Below are positions 6,133-12,423 of a DNA stretch of 33,670 bases, in pieces. The notes beneath the pieces were generated by a model, which was not told the origin of the DNA, searched no databases, and saw nothing but the letters and a program-made list of their open reading frames with translations. The stretch is from IMG/VR virus record IMGVR_UViG_3300046009_008940, positions 1 through 33,670 of that record. One strand, given 5' to 3'. The stretch's first letter is position 1; each line of letters opens with the position of its first letter. Source of the DNA: a virus. The position numbers were made by a program, and so were the translations under genes.

Positions 6133-6351
6133 TTACTCCTTAATTTTAAAAGTTTTAAAAGCTGGTTTTCTGCCTCTTTTAGCACCAGCAGGCATCGGTT
6201 TATTAAACGCTTTGCAGTAAGATTTGATATGAAACCGCAAGGCTTGATGACTTGTTAGCGGTTCAATCATTGCCGCCATTTCGGGAAAGCCTAGATTTTC
6301 GGCGATCATTTTTTCGTAGATTTCGGCGGTTGTAAATTGTTTTTCGTTCAT
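6133..6351 (-). CDS. Hypothetical 72-aa protein with basic C-terminus
   Basis: Not recognised. An N-terminal helical part (FTTAEIYEKMIAENLG) is followed by a middle resembling a small helix-turn-helix or linker (LTSHQALRFHIKSYCKAFN) and a basic tail (PAGAKRGRKPAFKTFKIKE). The RGRKP sequence is AT-hook-like, so DNA binding is plausible but not shown. AAGGA lies five bases before the ATG. Confidence 0.65.
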   Translation of the reverse strand: MNEKQFTTAEIYEKMIAENLGFPEMAAMIEPLTSHQALRFHIKSYCKAFNKPMPAGAKRGRKPAFKTFKIKE

Positions 6352-6418
6352 AATTTCCTTTTTTTAATTAAAATAATTCTGGGTTAATTGTGTATTTTGC
6401 AAATTTATTAAGTTCTTT

Positions 6419-6639
6419 TTAAAAGTTTTCCAAAAAAATATTAAATTCCTTAAAATCTTTGAAAGATTGCACTATGTTATAACCGCCGCTTCCAGCTTGC
6501 GGCTTAGTTATGATGTGCAATTCTCCAGTTTTTGGTGGTGCATTCCTTTTTTTATTTTTAACTCCAGCAACTCTAAGTTTAGATCCAAAGCCTCACTAAT
6601 TTTCTGAAACTTTTGGATTGCGTAAAACTCTTTTATCAT
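6419..6639 (-). pseudogene. Small gene split by a -1 frameshift at an A7 run
   Basis: From the ATG at 6639 (GGGGGA seven bases upstream) the frame encodes MIKEFYAIQKFQKISEALDL and continues to a stop at 6508, 43 codons. In the -1 frame, reading is open from about 6594 to a stop at 6419 and looks like real protein (PPKTGELHIITKPQAGSGGY, then NIVQSFKDFKEFNIFLENF). The frames join at a run of seven A (6553-6547) read as ATA-AAA-AAA-GGA, which carries an A-AAA-AAG-like slippery site. This is either a programmed -1 frameshift giving about 75 residues, a broken gene, or an assembly error in the homopolymer. Product not recognised. Confidence 0.5.
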
Positions 6640-6642
6640 AAT

Positions 6643-6861
6643 TTATTCCCCCAATTTTAAAAAATCTAAGCGTTCATTAATTCTCGCAAGCATTACTTTG
6701 TCGCAAGTTACTGGTACGCCGTCCGCCATTAAATAAACGCCGTCCTGATCCGTTTTAAGAAGCCTGCCGATGTTTAAAGAGCCAAAGATTAATTCGCCCT
6801 GCAAGGTTTTGACATGGATTAGCGGTTGGATTTCTTTTTTGATTATAATTTGATTTTTCAT
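6643..6861 (-). CDS. Hypothetical 72-aa protein
   Basis: Not recognised. A compact, probably beta-rich small protein (IQPLIHVKTLQGELIFGSLN, then DGVYLMADGVPVTCDKVML). No membrane segment. No clear ribosome site precedes the ATG at 6861, unlike most neighbours. Its stop region (GGGGGAATAA) supplies the ribosome site of the frameshifted gene that follows. Confidence 0.6.
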   Translation of the reverse strand: MKNQIIIKKEIQPLIHVKTLQGELIFGSLNIGRLLKTDQDGVYLMADGVPVTCDKVMLARINERLDFLKLGE

Positions 6862-6874
6862 AAATTTATTTTTA

Positions 6875-7219
6875 TTAAATTATTTTGACATTTCTTTTAT
6901 TTTCTATCAAATAACCTAGGGTTAAATGACCTTGCGGGCAATTATCATCTACATAAAAACAACCATTTTTAAAATAAACGATCCCTTCAAATGTTTTGTT
7001 GGAATAATCAAAATCAAACTTAATTTTGTCGTTGTCGTAAATTTCTTGGTTATTTTTATCAAACAATCCAGTGAATTGGGCTAATGTTTGACGATCTATA
7101 ATTTCATTTTCGCCAGTAAAATAGTTGGCAATTCTATGTTCTCCACTTGGCGAAACAAAATATTGTCCATAAATTAAATTACCTTTATTGCCAACGCCTC
7201 TAAATTTTATTTCTCTCAT
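6875..7219 (-). CDS. YopX-like phage protein
   Basis: A 114-residue protein with YopX-family features: N-terminal MREIKFRG, a central region ending DRQTLAQFTGLFDKNNQEIYDNDKI (residues about 42-66), and a beta-rich C-terminal part. The conserved Q-F-T-G-L-x-D and E-I-Y-x-x-D-x-I patterns are characteristic. The family is widespread in phage early regions; its biochemical role is not established. The length is slightly below typical. No strong ribosome site is visible. Confidence 0.82.
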   Translation of the reverse strand: MREIKFRGVGNKGNLIYGQYFVSPSGEHRIANYFTGENEIIDRQTLAQFTGLFDKNNQEIYDNDKIKFDFDYSNKTFEGIVYFKNGCFYVDDNCPQGHLTLGYLIENKRNVKII

Positions 7220-7223
7220 AATT

Positions 7224-7484
7224 TTATTGGTTATAGGTTGTTTTGATAATTTTGTAAAATTGTTGTTGCTCTAATTTCTTGTCAAACTTGCTCGCTTGCG
7301 CGTCTAAGCAAACTACAATCATCCAAAAGCAACTGGCGGCAATTATCCCAACAAGAATTGAAGCTTTCAAAATTCCTGAATTATTTTCTAAATCGAAATT
7401 TTGATCTAGAACGCCAGCAAATCTTTTATTTTGCGCGCGGTTAAATTTTGCGGTGGCAATTATTTTTTTGATTTTATTTAGCAT
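7224..7484 (-). CDS. Single-span membrane protein, 86 aa
   Basis: A basic N-terminus (MLNKIKKIIATAKFNRAQNKR) is followed by one hydrophobic segment (ASILVGIIAASCFWMIVVCL, about residues 41-60) and a short polar tail. A membrane-anchored accessory protein is the best description; no family recognised. Its ATG lies inside the last codons of the upstream gene (11-base overlap), with GAGGTGG just upstream, so translation is probably coupled. Confidence 0.65.
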   Translation of the reverse strand: MLNKIKKIIATAKFNRAQNKRFAGVLDQNFDLENNSGILKASILVGIIAASCFWMIVVCLDAQASKFDKKLEQQQFYKIIKTTYNQ

Positions 7485-7806
7485 TTTCCACCTCGTCTAA
7501 ATTAATTGTTTCTAGCTGACTTATTGTAAGCAGAAAATCTTCTCGGCGTTGTTCGTGATTAAAGATCCACTGTAATTTTTCTTTAAGGTCTGGTAAAACT
7601 TCTTTTAATAATTTGTGAGGCCGCTGACCTATTAGATCTCCACTTCGCTTATAGTAAGCCGCAAATGGGTAGTGGGGATTTTCACTTTTTGCAATTGCGA
7701 TTTCAATTCCATTAATTTCATGCACTGATTTTAAATTGGCTTCTATTATTATTTTTTCTCTTTGGAAAGAGTCGATTACTTTTATTTTTTTGATTTTATT
7801 TTTCAT
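7474..7806 (-). CDS. Hypothetical 110-aa protein
   Basis: Not recognised. It starts with a basic stretch (MKNKIKKIKVIDSFQREK), followed by a soluble alpha/beta body with SENPHYPFAAYYKRSGDLIG and a helical C-terminus. Minus-strand AGGGGAACAA precedes the ATG at 7806. It overlaps the membrane-protein gene downstream, so the two are probably co-expressed. Confidence 0.65.
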   Translation of the reverse strand: MKNKIKKIKVIDSFQREKIIIEANLKSVHEINGIEIAIAKSENPHYPFAAYYKRSGDLIGQRPHKLLKEVLPDLKEKLQWIFNHEQRREDFLLTISQLETINLDEVENAK

Positions 7807-7845
7807 TTGTTCCCCTGTTTTTTTTGTTGATAAAATCTTTTTTGA

Positions 7846-7983
7846 TTAATTTCTTAAAAATTTCGCAAGCCAACTTTTTAAATAAAGCTTGGTCTGATCG
7901 CGCGTTGCGCCGCGTAACCTTCTTTTTATTAATGCCCTAAGAAGAGCTTGTCTTTGTGCCGGGTTAGATTTTTCTTTTTGCAT
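7846..7983 (-). CDS. Basic 45-aa protein
   Basis: A 45-codon frame with an excellent ribosome site (CAGGAGCAAAA then ATG), identical to that of the gene at 8004-8216. The sequence is strongly basic and helical (MQKEKSNPAQRQALLRALIK, then RRLRGATRDQTKLYL). A short nucleic-acid or host-protein binder is plausible. It fills an otherwise unexplained gap between the genes at 7806 and 8004. Function unknown. Confidence 0.65.
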   Translation of the reverse strand: MQKEKSNPAQRQALLRALIKRRLRGATRDQTKLYLKSWLAKFLRN

Positions 7984-8003
7984 TTTTGCTCCTGATTTTG
8001 TTT

Positions 8004-8216
8004 TTAAAAAATTACTTTGATAAACCCATCGGCATCTTCAAACCAAAAATCACAAAAATCGCCATTTTCCGCATCAGCACAATCGCCGAATTTATGATCT
8101 TGTTGTAATTTTATAAATTCTGGATTTTCTAAAATTTTTTCTTCCGCCGCAATCATCAATGCAATGTCTTCTGAATTAAAATTTTTAGGTGTTTTGATTG
8201 TTGTTAAAATTTCCAT
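8004..8216 (-). CDS. Acidic hypothetical 70-aa protein
   Basis: Not recognised. A soluble acidic protein with a helical middle (EDIALMIAAEEKILENPEFI) and an aromatic/acidic C-terminus (GDFCDFWFEDADGFIKVIF). Such small acidic early proteins can act by mimicking DNA or binding host factors, but nothing here proves it. CAGGAGCAAAA precedes the ATG. Confidence 0.65.
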   Translation of the reverse strand: MEILTTIKTPKNFNSEDIALMIAAEEKILENPEFIKLQQDHKFGDCADAENGDFCDFWFEDADGFIKVIF

Positions 8217-8243
8217 TTTTGCTCCTGATTTTGTTTTTAAAAT

Positions 8244-8579
8244 TTAGCTAATTTTTAGCGCGCCTAGTTCTCTCAATTTTTTTTCATCTTTTCTAAGGAG
8301 CGCAACCATAATTTCACATTCGCGTTTATTTTTTAAATCTGCCAATCTTTTTACTTCCGCCGCCGCCGCTTGCTTCGCCAGCTCTTTAGAGCATTGAAAG
8401 ATTTCGCCTAAAGTCTCAAGTTTATAATTTTCCGCAAGTTTCCAATGCACGGCAATGATTTGCCCCTTTTTGACTGTTACGAATTTTTTTTCTATAAAAG
8501 CGCCGCAAAAATGATAATCTTTAAAATCTGTTTTTTGCGCGGTAATTGGATTTTTTAGTAAAATTTGGTTATGCTTCAT
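8244..8579 (-). CDS. Hypothetical 111-aa protein
   Basis: Not recognised. The N-terminal half is probably beta-rich (FCGAFIEKKFVTVKKGQIIA). The C-terminal half is a long charged helix (KELAKQAAAAEVKRLADLKN followed by KRECEIMVALLRKDEKKLRE). The ribosome site CAGGGGCAGAAA is the second version of the local linker module and recurs before the gene at 8966-9199. Confidence 0.65.
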   Translation of the reverse strand: MKHNQILLKNPITAQKTDFKDYHFCGAFIEKKFVTVKKGQIIAVHWKLAENYKLETLGEIFQCSKELAKQAAAAEVKRLADLKNKRECEIMVALLRKDEKKLRELGALKIS

Positions 8580-8594
8580 TTTCTGCCCCTGATT

Positions 8595-8888
8595 TTAGTT
8601 GTTAAAAGTTTTAAGAATTTTTAATTGGCTTTTGCCAACAACCCAACTGCTCGTGCCGCCCTCGCGCCATCCTTCAATCAATTCTAAATGATTGCGCCCG
8701 TCTTTTTTTGTGATTTTCCACAAACCATCGTGACCACCGCGCCCGCGGCCTGAGTTATCGAATACGCAAATTTTTACTTCAATCTTGTCTAAAAATTCAG
8801 TATTTTTAAAACGAAGTAAATTAGCCGCGCCATTTTGCCAACGGCTCTTATTGTCAATTGTGATTAGTGTCGATTTTCTAAAAGCCAT
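8595..8888 (-). CDS. Hypothetical 97-aa protein
   Basis: Not recognised. A soluble protein with an internal glycine/arginine stretch (FDNSGRGRGGHDGLWKI) and a Trp-rich C-terminal half (ELIEGWREGGTSSWVVGKSQ). No membrane segment. CAGGAGCAAAA before the ATG supports the start. Function unknown; its place in a run of short cassettes suggests an accessory early protein. Confidence 0.65.
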   Translation of the reverse strand: MAFRKSTLITIDNKSRWQNGAANLLRFKNTEFLDKIEVKICVFDNSGRGRGGHDGLWKITKKDGRNHLELIEGWREGGTSSWVVGKSQLKILKTFNN

Positions 8889-8965
8889 TTTTGCTCCTGT
8901 TTTAGTTATTATTAATTTACTTATTCTTTTTAATTTCTTTTTTTTATTTAGTCAATAATTAATTT

Positions 8966-9199
8966 TTAATTAGTTAAATAAAGAGGGGCTGCAAATTCGT
9001 ATAACATGAACCCGCCACCAAAATTGCTAAAATGGCTACGTTCTTCAATCTGTTTTTGAGTCCAAGATTGCAAACCGTAATTATATTTTTTTTCGTCTGG
9101 TCTTTTATATTTTACAATGACCATTTCTCTATCGCCGCAAAATTGAGGCGGGTTTTTCCCTGCTCTTAAATTTTTAATTATTTCTTTTTCTTTTTGCAT
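8966..9199 (-). CDS. Hypothetical 77-aa protein, first gene of the left arm
   Basis: Not recognised. It begins MQKEKEIIKNLRAGKNPPQF, has a basic middle and ends with an aromatic stretch (NFGGGFMLYEFAAPLYLTN). The start is supported by CAGGGGCAGAAA. It is the first minus-strand gene after the divergent control region, so it probably sits at the head of the early transcript. The 77 bases between it and the next gene are AT-rich, and nothing was seen in them. Confidence 0.65.
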   Translation of the reverse strand: MQKEKEIIKNLRAGKNPPQFCGDREMVIVKYKRPDEKKYNYGLQSWTQKQIEERSHFSNFGGGFMLYEFAAPLYLTN

Positions 9200-9327
9200 T
9201 TTCTGCCCCTGATTTTGTTTTTATTTTTGTTTTTTTTGGTGTGCCATCATCTTAAACTTTAAGAAAATAACATGCAAGCAATTAATTAAATAAAATGTAA
9301 AATAATTTAAAAAGAATTAGATCAAGG

Positions 9328-9422
9328 GGCAGTAAGGCGCACGCAATAAAACAAAGATAAAGCCTTGAGGCTGTAGGCAATGCAAAGATTAAGAGCTGCA
9401 AAAACGCGCTGTTATTGCTGCC
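9328..9422. other. Long imperfect hairpin, possible small RNA
   Basis: GGCAG (9328-9332) pairs with CTGCC (9418-9422), TAA (9333-9335) with TTA (9412-9414), and GCGC (9337-9340) with GCGC (9406-9409). The loop carries a second hairpin, AGCC-TTGA-GGCT (9361-9372). The block is more GC-rich than its surroundings and has no credible coding frame. It could be a small RNA or transcript leader; all pairs are Watson-Crick, so no strand can be chosen. Confidence 0.35.
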
Positions 9423-9518
9423 GTAAAGAAATGATTTAAGAAAATGAAAAAATAATTTAAAAAAAACTTAAAGCAAAAACAATAATTGCATTTATTTTTT
9501 GTGAGTTTAACATGCAAA

Positions 9519-9533
9519 AATCTTGTCAAGATT
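9519..9533. promoter_or_regulatory. 15-bp palindrome, likely operator
   Basis: AATCTTG-T-CAAGATT is a perfect 7-1-7 inverted repeat. It lies about 60 bases before the regulator-like gene at 9592 and contains TTGACA on the minus strand. Size and position fit a dimeric repressor binding site controlling one or both arms. Confidence 0.55.
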
Positions 9534-9591
9534 AATTTTTAATTATGTAGCAAAATGACAGAAGACAAAGTAATTAACAAAATCATTACTA

Positions 9592-10095
9592 ATGCTTAAA
9601 AAACAGTTAATAGTAAATCCTTTTCTAATCGCTCAAATCGAATCCGAAGGAAAAGAAATTAGAAAAGTTATTAAAGATAGTAAAATATTGATGGCAACTT
9701 TCGTTAATCCGATTGATCGCTTATTCCGTAAGGGTGTTTTGTCAAGACAAGAATATTTTGCAGGTCGCAAATATTGCAATGATTATAATCTAGCTAATCT
9801 TTCCAACCATTCTCGCCCGATGTATGATGGTTCTGCTCCATCTAAAACAGGTAAACCTTCAGAAAAAACCCTCTCAAAAAATCAACTAGAAGCAAGTAAA
9901 TTTATTCATGAAGCCCAAAAAGCTATCTATGCTCTTAATGCTCAACAAAAGAGATCGAGAAAACTACTGGAAATCCTTCAATTAGTATTCGAACAAGAGA
10001 AAAGCTTTAACTGTGTTGAGAAGATGTTAGGCATGAATCATTCGGTTTTAGAAGCGAGAGTTAAATTAATTTGTCAAAAATTATTAGAGTTATGA
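9592..10095 (+). CDS. DUF6456-like regulator, 167 aa
   Basis: Residues about 39-62 (NPIDRLFRKGVLSRQEYFAG, then RKYCNDY) resemble the P-L-x-R-L...L-s-x-x-Q-x-x-A-G-x-R-x-x-x-D-y pattern of DUF6456. The C-terminal helix (about 141-167, CVEKMLGMNHSVLEARVKLI) resembles that family's helix-turn-helix end. The family is mainly alphaproteobacterial and thought to be regulatory; family membership is from memory. It is first after the divergent region, a usual place for a phase regulator. The ATG has no clear ribosome site. It overlaps the end of a 14-codon upstream frame (9555-9599), which may couple translation. Confidence 0.6.
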   Translation: MLKKQLIVNPFLIAQIESEGKEIRKVIKDSKILMATFVNPIDRLFRKGVLSRQEYFAGRKYCNDYNLANLSNHSRPMYDGSAPSKTGKPSEKTLSKNQLEASKFIHEAQKAIYALNAQQKRSRKLLEILQLVFEQEKSFNCVEKMLGMNHSVLEARVKLICQKLLEL

Positions 10096-10573
10096 TTAAA
10101 AAAGAATTTGTAAAATGCGAATGCTGCTCTCGCTGGGACGCAAACCTTGGAAAAAGAGTTTATAAAGAATTTGATTATCCACTTCGATTACGCGTGAAGA
10201 TAGAATACGTTTAAAATATTCTTTTATTCAATATTTAAAAGATCGGGAAAAAATCACTACTTTAATATTTAACAAATATCATGAGCACGGCTTAGAGAAG
10301 CTTTTAATATTTCTTGAATTATCAGGGATTCAGCATAAAATAGAAAATGTAATAAAAAAGAAAAGATTAGAAGCTATGTATCTAAAAAAAGATCAACTTG
10401 GATATATTTTGCATAAAATGTACCCGCAACAATGTAACAAAATTACTGAATTTTCTTTGGAAAAAAGAGAAAAACTAGATCATTTACAACAAATATTTTT
10501 ATCTGTTTTAAATGACGATCTTAAATTTGAAAATTTTGATTTTGAAAAAGGAGATTTATTTGCAAATTCTTAA
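10092..10573 (+). pseudogene. Frameshifted gene, two overlapping frames
   Basis: An ATG overlapping the previous stop (ATGA) opens a 40-codon frame with a Cys motif (VKCECCSRW, residues 7-15) that stops at 10214. A -1 frame is open from 10175 to 10573 and continues smoothly as coding sequence (REDRIRLKYSFIQYLKDREK, then helical sequence to FEKGDLFANS). The first ATG in that frame is at 10376, yet protein-like sequence extends some 65 codons before it. One lost or gained base near 10175-10214 would restore a protein of about 160 residues. It is either a decayed gene, a sequencing error, or two genes. Family not recognised. Confidence 0.55.
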
Positions 10574-10652
10574 AATAGTTGTTGCTTTTAATAATCCAAA
10601 GTTGATTATGTAGAAATCTAGTGTGGGTTTTATCACATTATTGTTTTTTTCA

Positions 10653-10686
10653 AGCCGCTCCAGCGTAACAGTTGGGCGGCTTTTTT
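10653..10686 (+). terminator. Rho-independent terminator
   Basis: AGCCGCTC (10653-10660) pairs with GGGCGGCT (10674-10681) over eight base pairs, one of them G-U. The loop is 13 bases, and a T run follows. It ends the regulator transcript and separates it from the packaging genes. Confidence 0.85.
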
Positions 10687-10709
10687 ATTGACCAAAATTT
10701 CCCCATGTT

Positions 10710-10814
10710 ATGAAAATGAAAGCAGCGCTTAAAAAAGTAGAAGCTTCTAAAGCTGATAAGAGAGAAGACAAAGCGGCAGCCAAAAAGATTATTGCTAACG
10801 CTAAAAAGAAATAA
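10710..10814 (+). CDS. Lys/Ala-rich 34-aa microprotein
   Basis: A 34-codon frame (MKMKAALKKVEASKADKRED, ending KKIIANAKKK) ending one base before the terminase small-subunit start. It is almost entirely Lys and Ala with a few acidic residues, so it would be a basic helix able to touch DNA. The ribosome site is not obvious. Spacing and composition favour a real gene; it could also be leader sequence that couples translation of the terminase. Confidence 0.5.
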   Translation: MKMKAALKKVEASKADKREDKAAAKKIIANAKKK

Positions 10815-10815
10815 A

Positions 10816-11310
10816 ATGAAAGAAAAGAAGCTAACTCCGAAACAGAAAGCTTTTGCTAGGGAATATGTTAAAGAAGGAAATGGAACACAAGCTGCAATTA
10901 AAGCGGGATATAGTAAAAATACGGCACAAGAAATTGCCTATGAAAACCTCAGAAAACCTCAGATCAAAGAGGTAATTGAAGCAAAACAAGCTGTTTTAGC
11001 TGAAAAAGCTCAGGTTTCTGCGGAATTTGTGATAAATAATTTTTTGGAAATTTTAAACTTTAATAAACAAGTTGAAGAATTTACTCAAGGTGACGGAGAA
11101 AATGTTCGAGTTAAAAAGAAGATGATTGATGCACAAGCAGCTTTGAAAGCAAGCGAGCTGCTAGGAAAACATCTCGGTTTATTTGTGGATAAACTGCAAG
11201 TAACTGGAAAAGATGGAAAAGATTTGATACCAATTGAAGAGCGGAAGACGAACTTAGCTCGGAAACTGGCTTCATTCTTAGCTAAAGAGACAATAGATAA
11301 TAAAGATTGA
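10816..11310 (+). CDS. terS: Terminase small subunit
   Basis: A 164-residue protein. Residues 5-52 (KLTPKQKAFAREYVKEGNGT, then QAAIKAGYSKNTAQEIAYEN) are the DNA-binding helix-turn-helix region of the Terminase_2 family, ending in a K-P-x-I segment. The later part (KKKMIDAQAALKASELLGKH) is the typical oligomerisation helix. It recognises the phage packaging site and regulates the large subunit. The start is the ATG at 10816; a TTG eight codons earlier is in frame but less likely. Two virion-like genes unusually separate it from the large subunit. Confidence 0.88.
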   Translation: MKEKKLTPKQKAFAREYVKEGNGTQAAIKAGYSKNTAQEIAYENLRKPQIKEVIEAKQAVLAEKAQVSAEFVINNFLEILNFNKQVEEFTQGDGENVRVKKKMIDAQAALKASELLGKHLGLFVDKLQVTGKDGKDLIPIEERKTNLARKLASFLAKETIDNKD

Positions 11311-11424
11311 TTGTAACCTCCCTGTTGCCACGCGGGGAATGTCAAGTTTTTTTTTATCATTGTCAACAAGAATATTTAATATTTTTTAAATATTTCTTAA
11401 TAAAAGTCTGTTTTTGGTTAAAGT

Positions 11425-11439
11425 GTGTCAAATTGGCAC
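11425..11439. promoter_or_regulatory. Near-palindrome upstream of the virion genes
   Basis: GTGTCAAATTGGCAC is symmetric except at its central base and one base pair per arm (G-T-G-n-C-A-A-n-T-T-G-n-C-A-C). It lies about 50 bases before the gene at 11491, in the 180-base gap after the terminase small subunit. It could be an operator for the late genes. The rest of the gap is AT-rich; a weak hairpin at 11330-11347 followed by a T run may be a terminator. Confidence 0.4.
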
Positions 11440-11490
11440 TCATTAGATCATCACCAGACTATATTAAATTAATTTTATAACCAAACATTC

Positions 11491-11853
11491 ATGGCACTTT
11501 CGACAAAATTAAATGAGATGCGAGTTCGTGATAATACAACTTTTGCACTCGAACCGCCGTTGTCAGTTAATAATTATGTGTTACCTGCAAATACTGCGGT
11601 AAATATTAATATTTCTGATTTGGTGGATTCTGCTGGTATAACTCCTAAAGCTATGCTTTTTAGCGGATCTGCAAATTATTATGTTCTTTGGAATGGAATT
11701 GACGCAACTGCTCCCTCGGCTTCGATAGTTAATGGAACGGGTGCGGAATTTATGCCAGCAATTCGGCGTGTTGGCGCTAACATCACTAGGTTTAGCGTTG
11801 TTAGTCCAGTTGATTGCGTTCTTACAATCGCTCTTTATTCACAAGTTAACTAA
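11491..11853 (+). CDS. Probable virion protein, 120 aa
   Basis: A beta-rich, small-residue-rich protein (PPLSVNNYVLPANTAVNINI, ISDLVDSAGITPKAMLF, VVSPVDCVLTIALYSQVN) with few charges. Composition and position fit a capsid decoration or stabilisation protein. No catalytic motif, signal peptide or membrane span. No Shine-Dalgarno precedes the ATG. Exact family not recognised. Confidence 0.6.
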   Translation: MALSTKLNEMRVRDNTTFALEPPLSVNNYVLPANTAVNINISDLVDSAGITPKAMLFSGSANYYVLWNGIDATAPSASIVNGTGAEFMPAIRRVGANITRFSVVSPVDCVLTIALYSQVN

Positions 11854-11862
11854 TTAAATAAT

Positions 11863-12423
11863 ATGACAATACAAAAAATCGCAAATTTACAAGGTCAAGA
11901 CTTCAACGGAAGATTTGGTCTTCTTTCAACTGGCAGAGACAACAAAGATCAAATCGTTGCTCAAACTTCAAATGGTCTTTGCTTACAAAACAAATGTGAG
12001 TTTGGTCTTTCAAAAGTAACAACAATTACTTCTGCTCAATTGTTAGCATTATTTACAACTCCTGTAGAAATTGTCCCAGCGCCAACCGCAGGTTTTGCCA
12101 ACATTCTAAAATATGTTGTCATCAGACACGGCGCAGGAACGGCTTACGCTGGAATTGCCGCTGGTGAAGATTTGGTTGTAAAATATGCAGGCGGAGCGCA
12201 AGTTTCTTCTGTAATTGAAACAACTGGCTTTTTAGATCAAGCAACCGCTCAAATCCGCTATGCTAATGCTCCAGCAACAACTGGATCAACTGCTGGCGAC
12301 ATTGCGCCAATTGACAACACTGCATTACAATTAGCTTTGTTGGTAGGAAATATTACAACTGGCAACTTCGATTTAGAAGTTTTAGCGGTTTATGATGTTG
12401 TCCCAACTGATTTTGCTGCTTAA
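11863..12423 (+). CDS. Phage structural protein with VPAP motif
   Basis: A 186-residue beta-rich protein. The segment about 64-102 (TPVEIVPAPTAGFANILKYV, then the RHGAGTAYAG stretch) matches a common phage protein with the pattern E-(I/L)-V-P-A-P-x-A-G-x-x-x-x followed by G-T-A-Y. In other phages such proteins lie among head or tail genes without a firm role. It has no ribosome site and ends in TAATG, sharing one base with the large terminase start. Confidence 0.65.
   Translation: MTIQKIANLQGQDFNGRFGLLSTGRDNKDQIVAQTSNGLCLQNKCEFGLSKVTTITSAQLLALFTTPVEIVPAPTAGFANILKYVVIRHGAGTAYAGIAAGEDLVVKYAGGAQVSSVIETTGFLDQATAQIRYANAPATTGSTAGDIAPIDNTALQLALLVGNITTGNFDLEVLAVYDVVPTDFAA

Larger units (their letters stand above)
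7981..9223 (-). repeat. Repeated ribosome-site linker between small genes
   Basis: Five near-identical linkers of about 20-27 bases (plus strand CATTTTTGCTCCTGATTTTGT and variants) lie at 7981-8005, 8214-8240, 8577-8603, 8886-8905 and 9197-9223. Each contains the start codon and ribosome site of one gene and the spacer behind the next stop. A second family, CATTTTTTACTCCTTTG and variants, occurs at 253, 553, 1402, 5588 and 6128. The feature spans the first family. Confidence 0.8.
9200..9591. other. Divergent intergenic control region
   Basis: It separates the minus-strand early arm from the plus-strand genes. It contains TAACATGCAA repeated at 9268-9277 and 9508-9517, and a 22-base AT-rich element (AAAATG, then AAAATAATTTAAAAA) near 9293-9314 and 9441-9463. 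It also holds a 15-bp palindrome and a long imperfect hairpin, listed separately. No clear sigma70 promoter stands out above the AT-rich background. Promoters for both arms are expected here. Confidence 0.6.

Noticed and set aside
5817-6143. Plus-strand Lys-Leu-Gln-Pro repeat frame and a second minus-strand Ala/Val repeat frame
   Set aside because: Both are alternative-frame readings of the 18-bp repeat of the Cys-hexapeptide gene.
9250-9435. Hydrophobic minus-strand frame of about 60 codons in the divergent region
   Set aside because: No start codon with a ribosome site; the stretch is better explained by the imperfect hairpin.
11324-11361. Terminator after the small terminase gene
   Set aside because: Only a five-pair stem, and the T run begins nine bases after it; too weak to list as a terminator.
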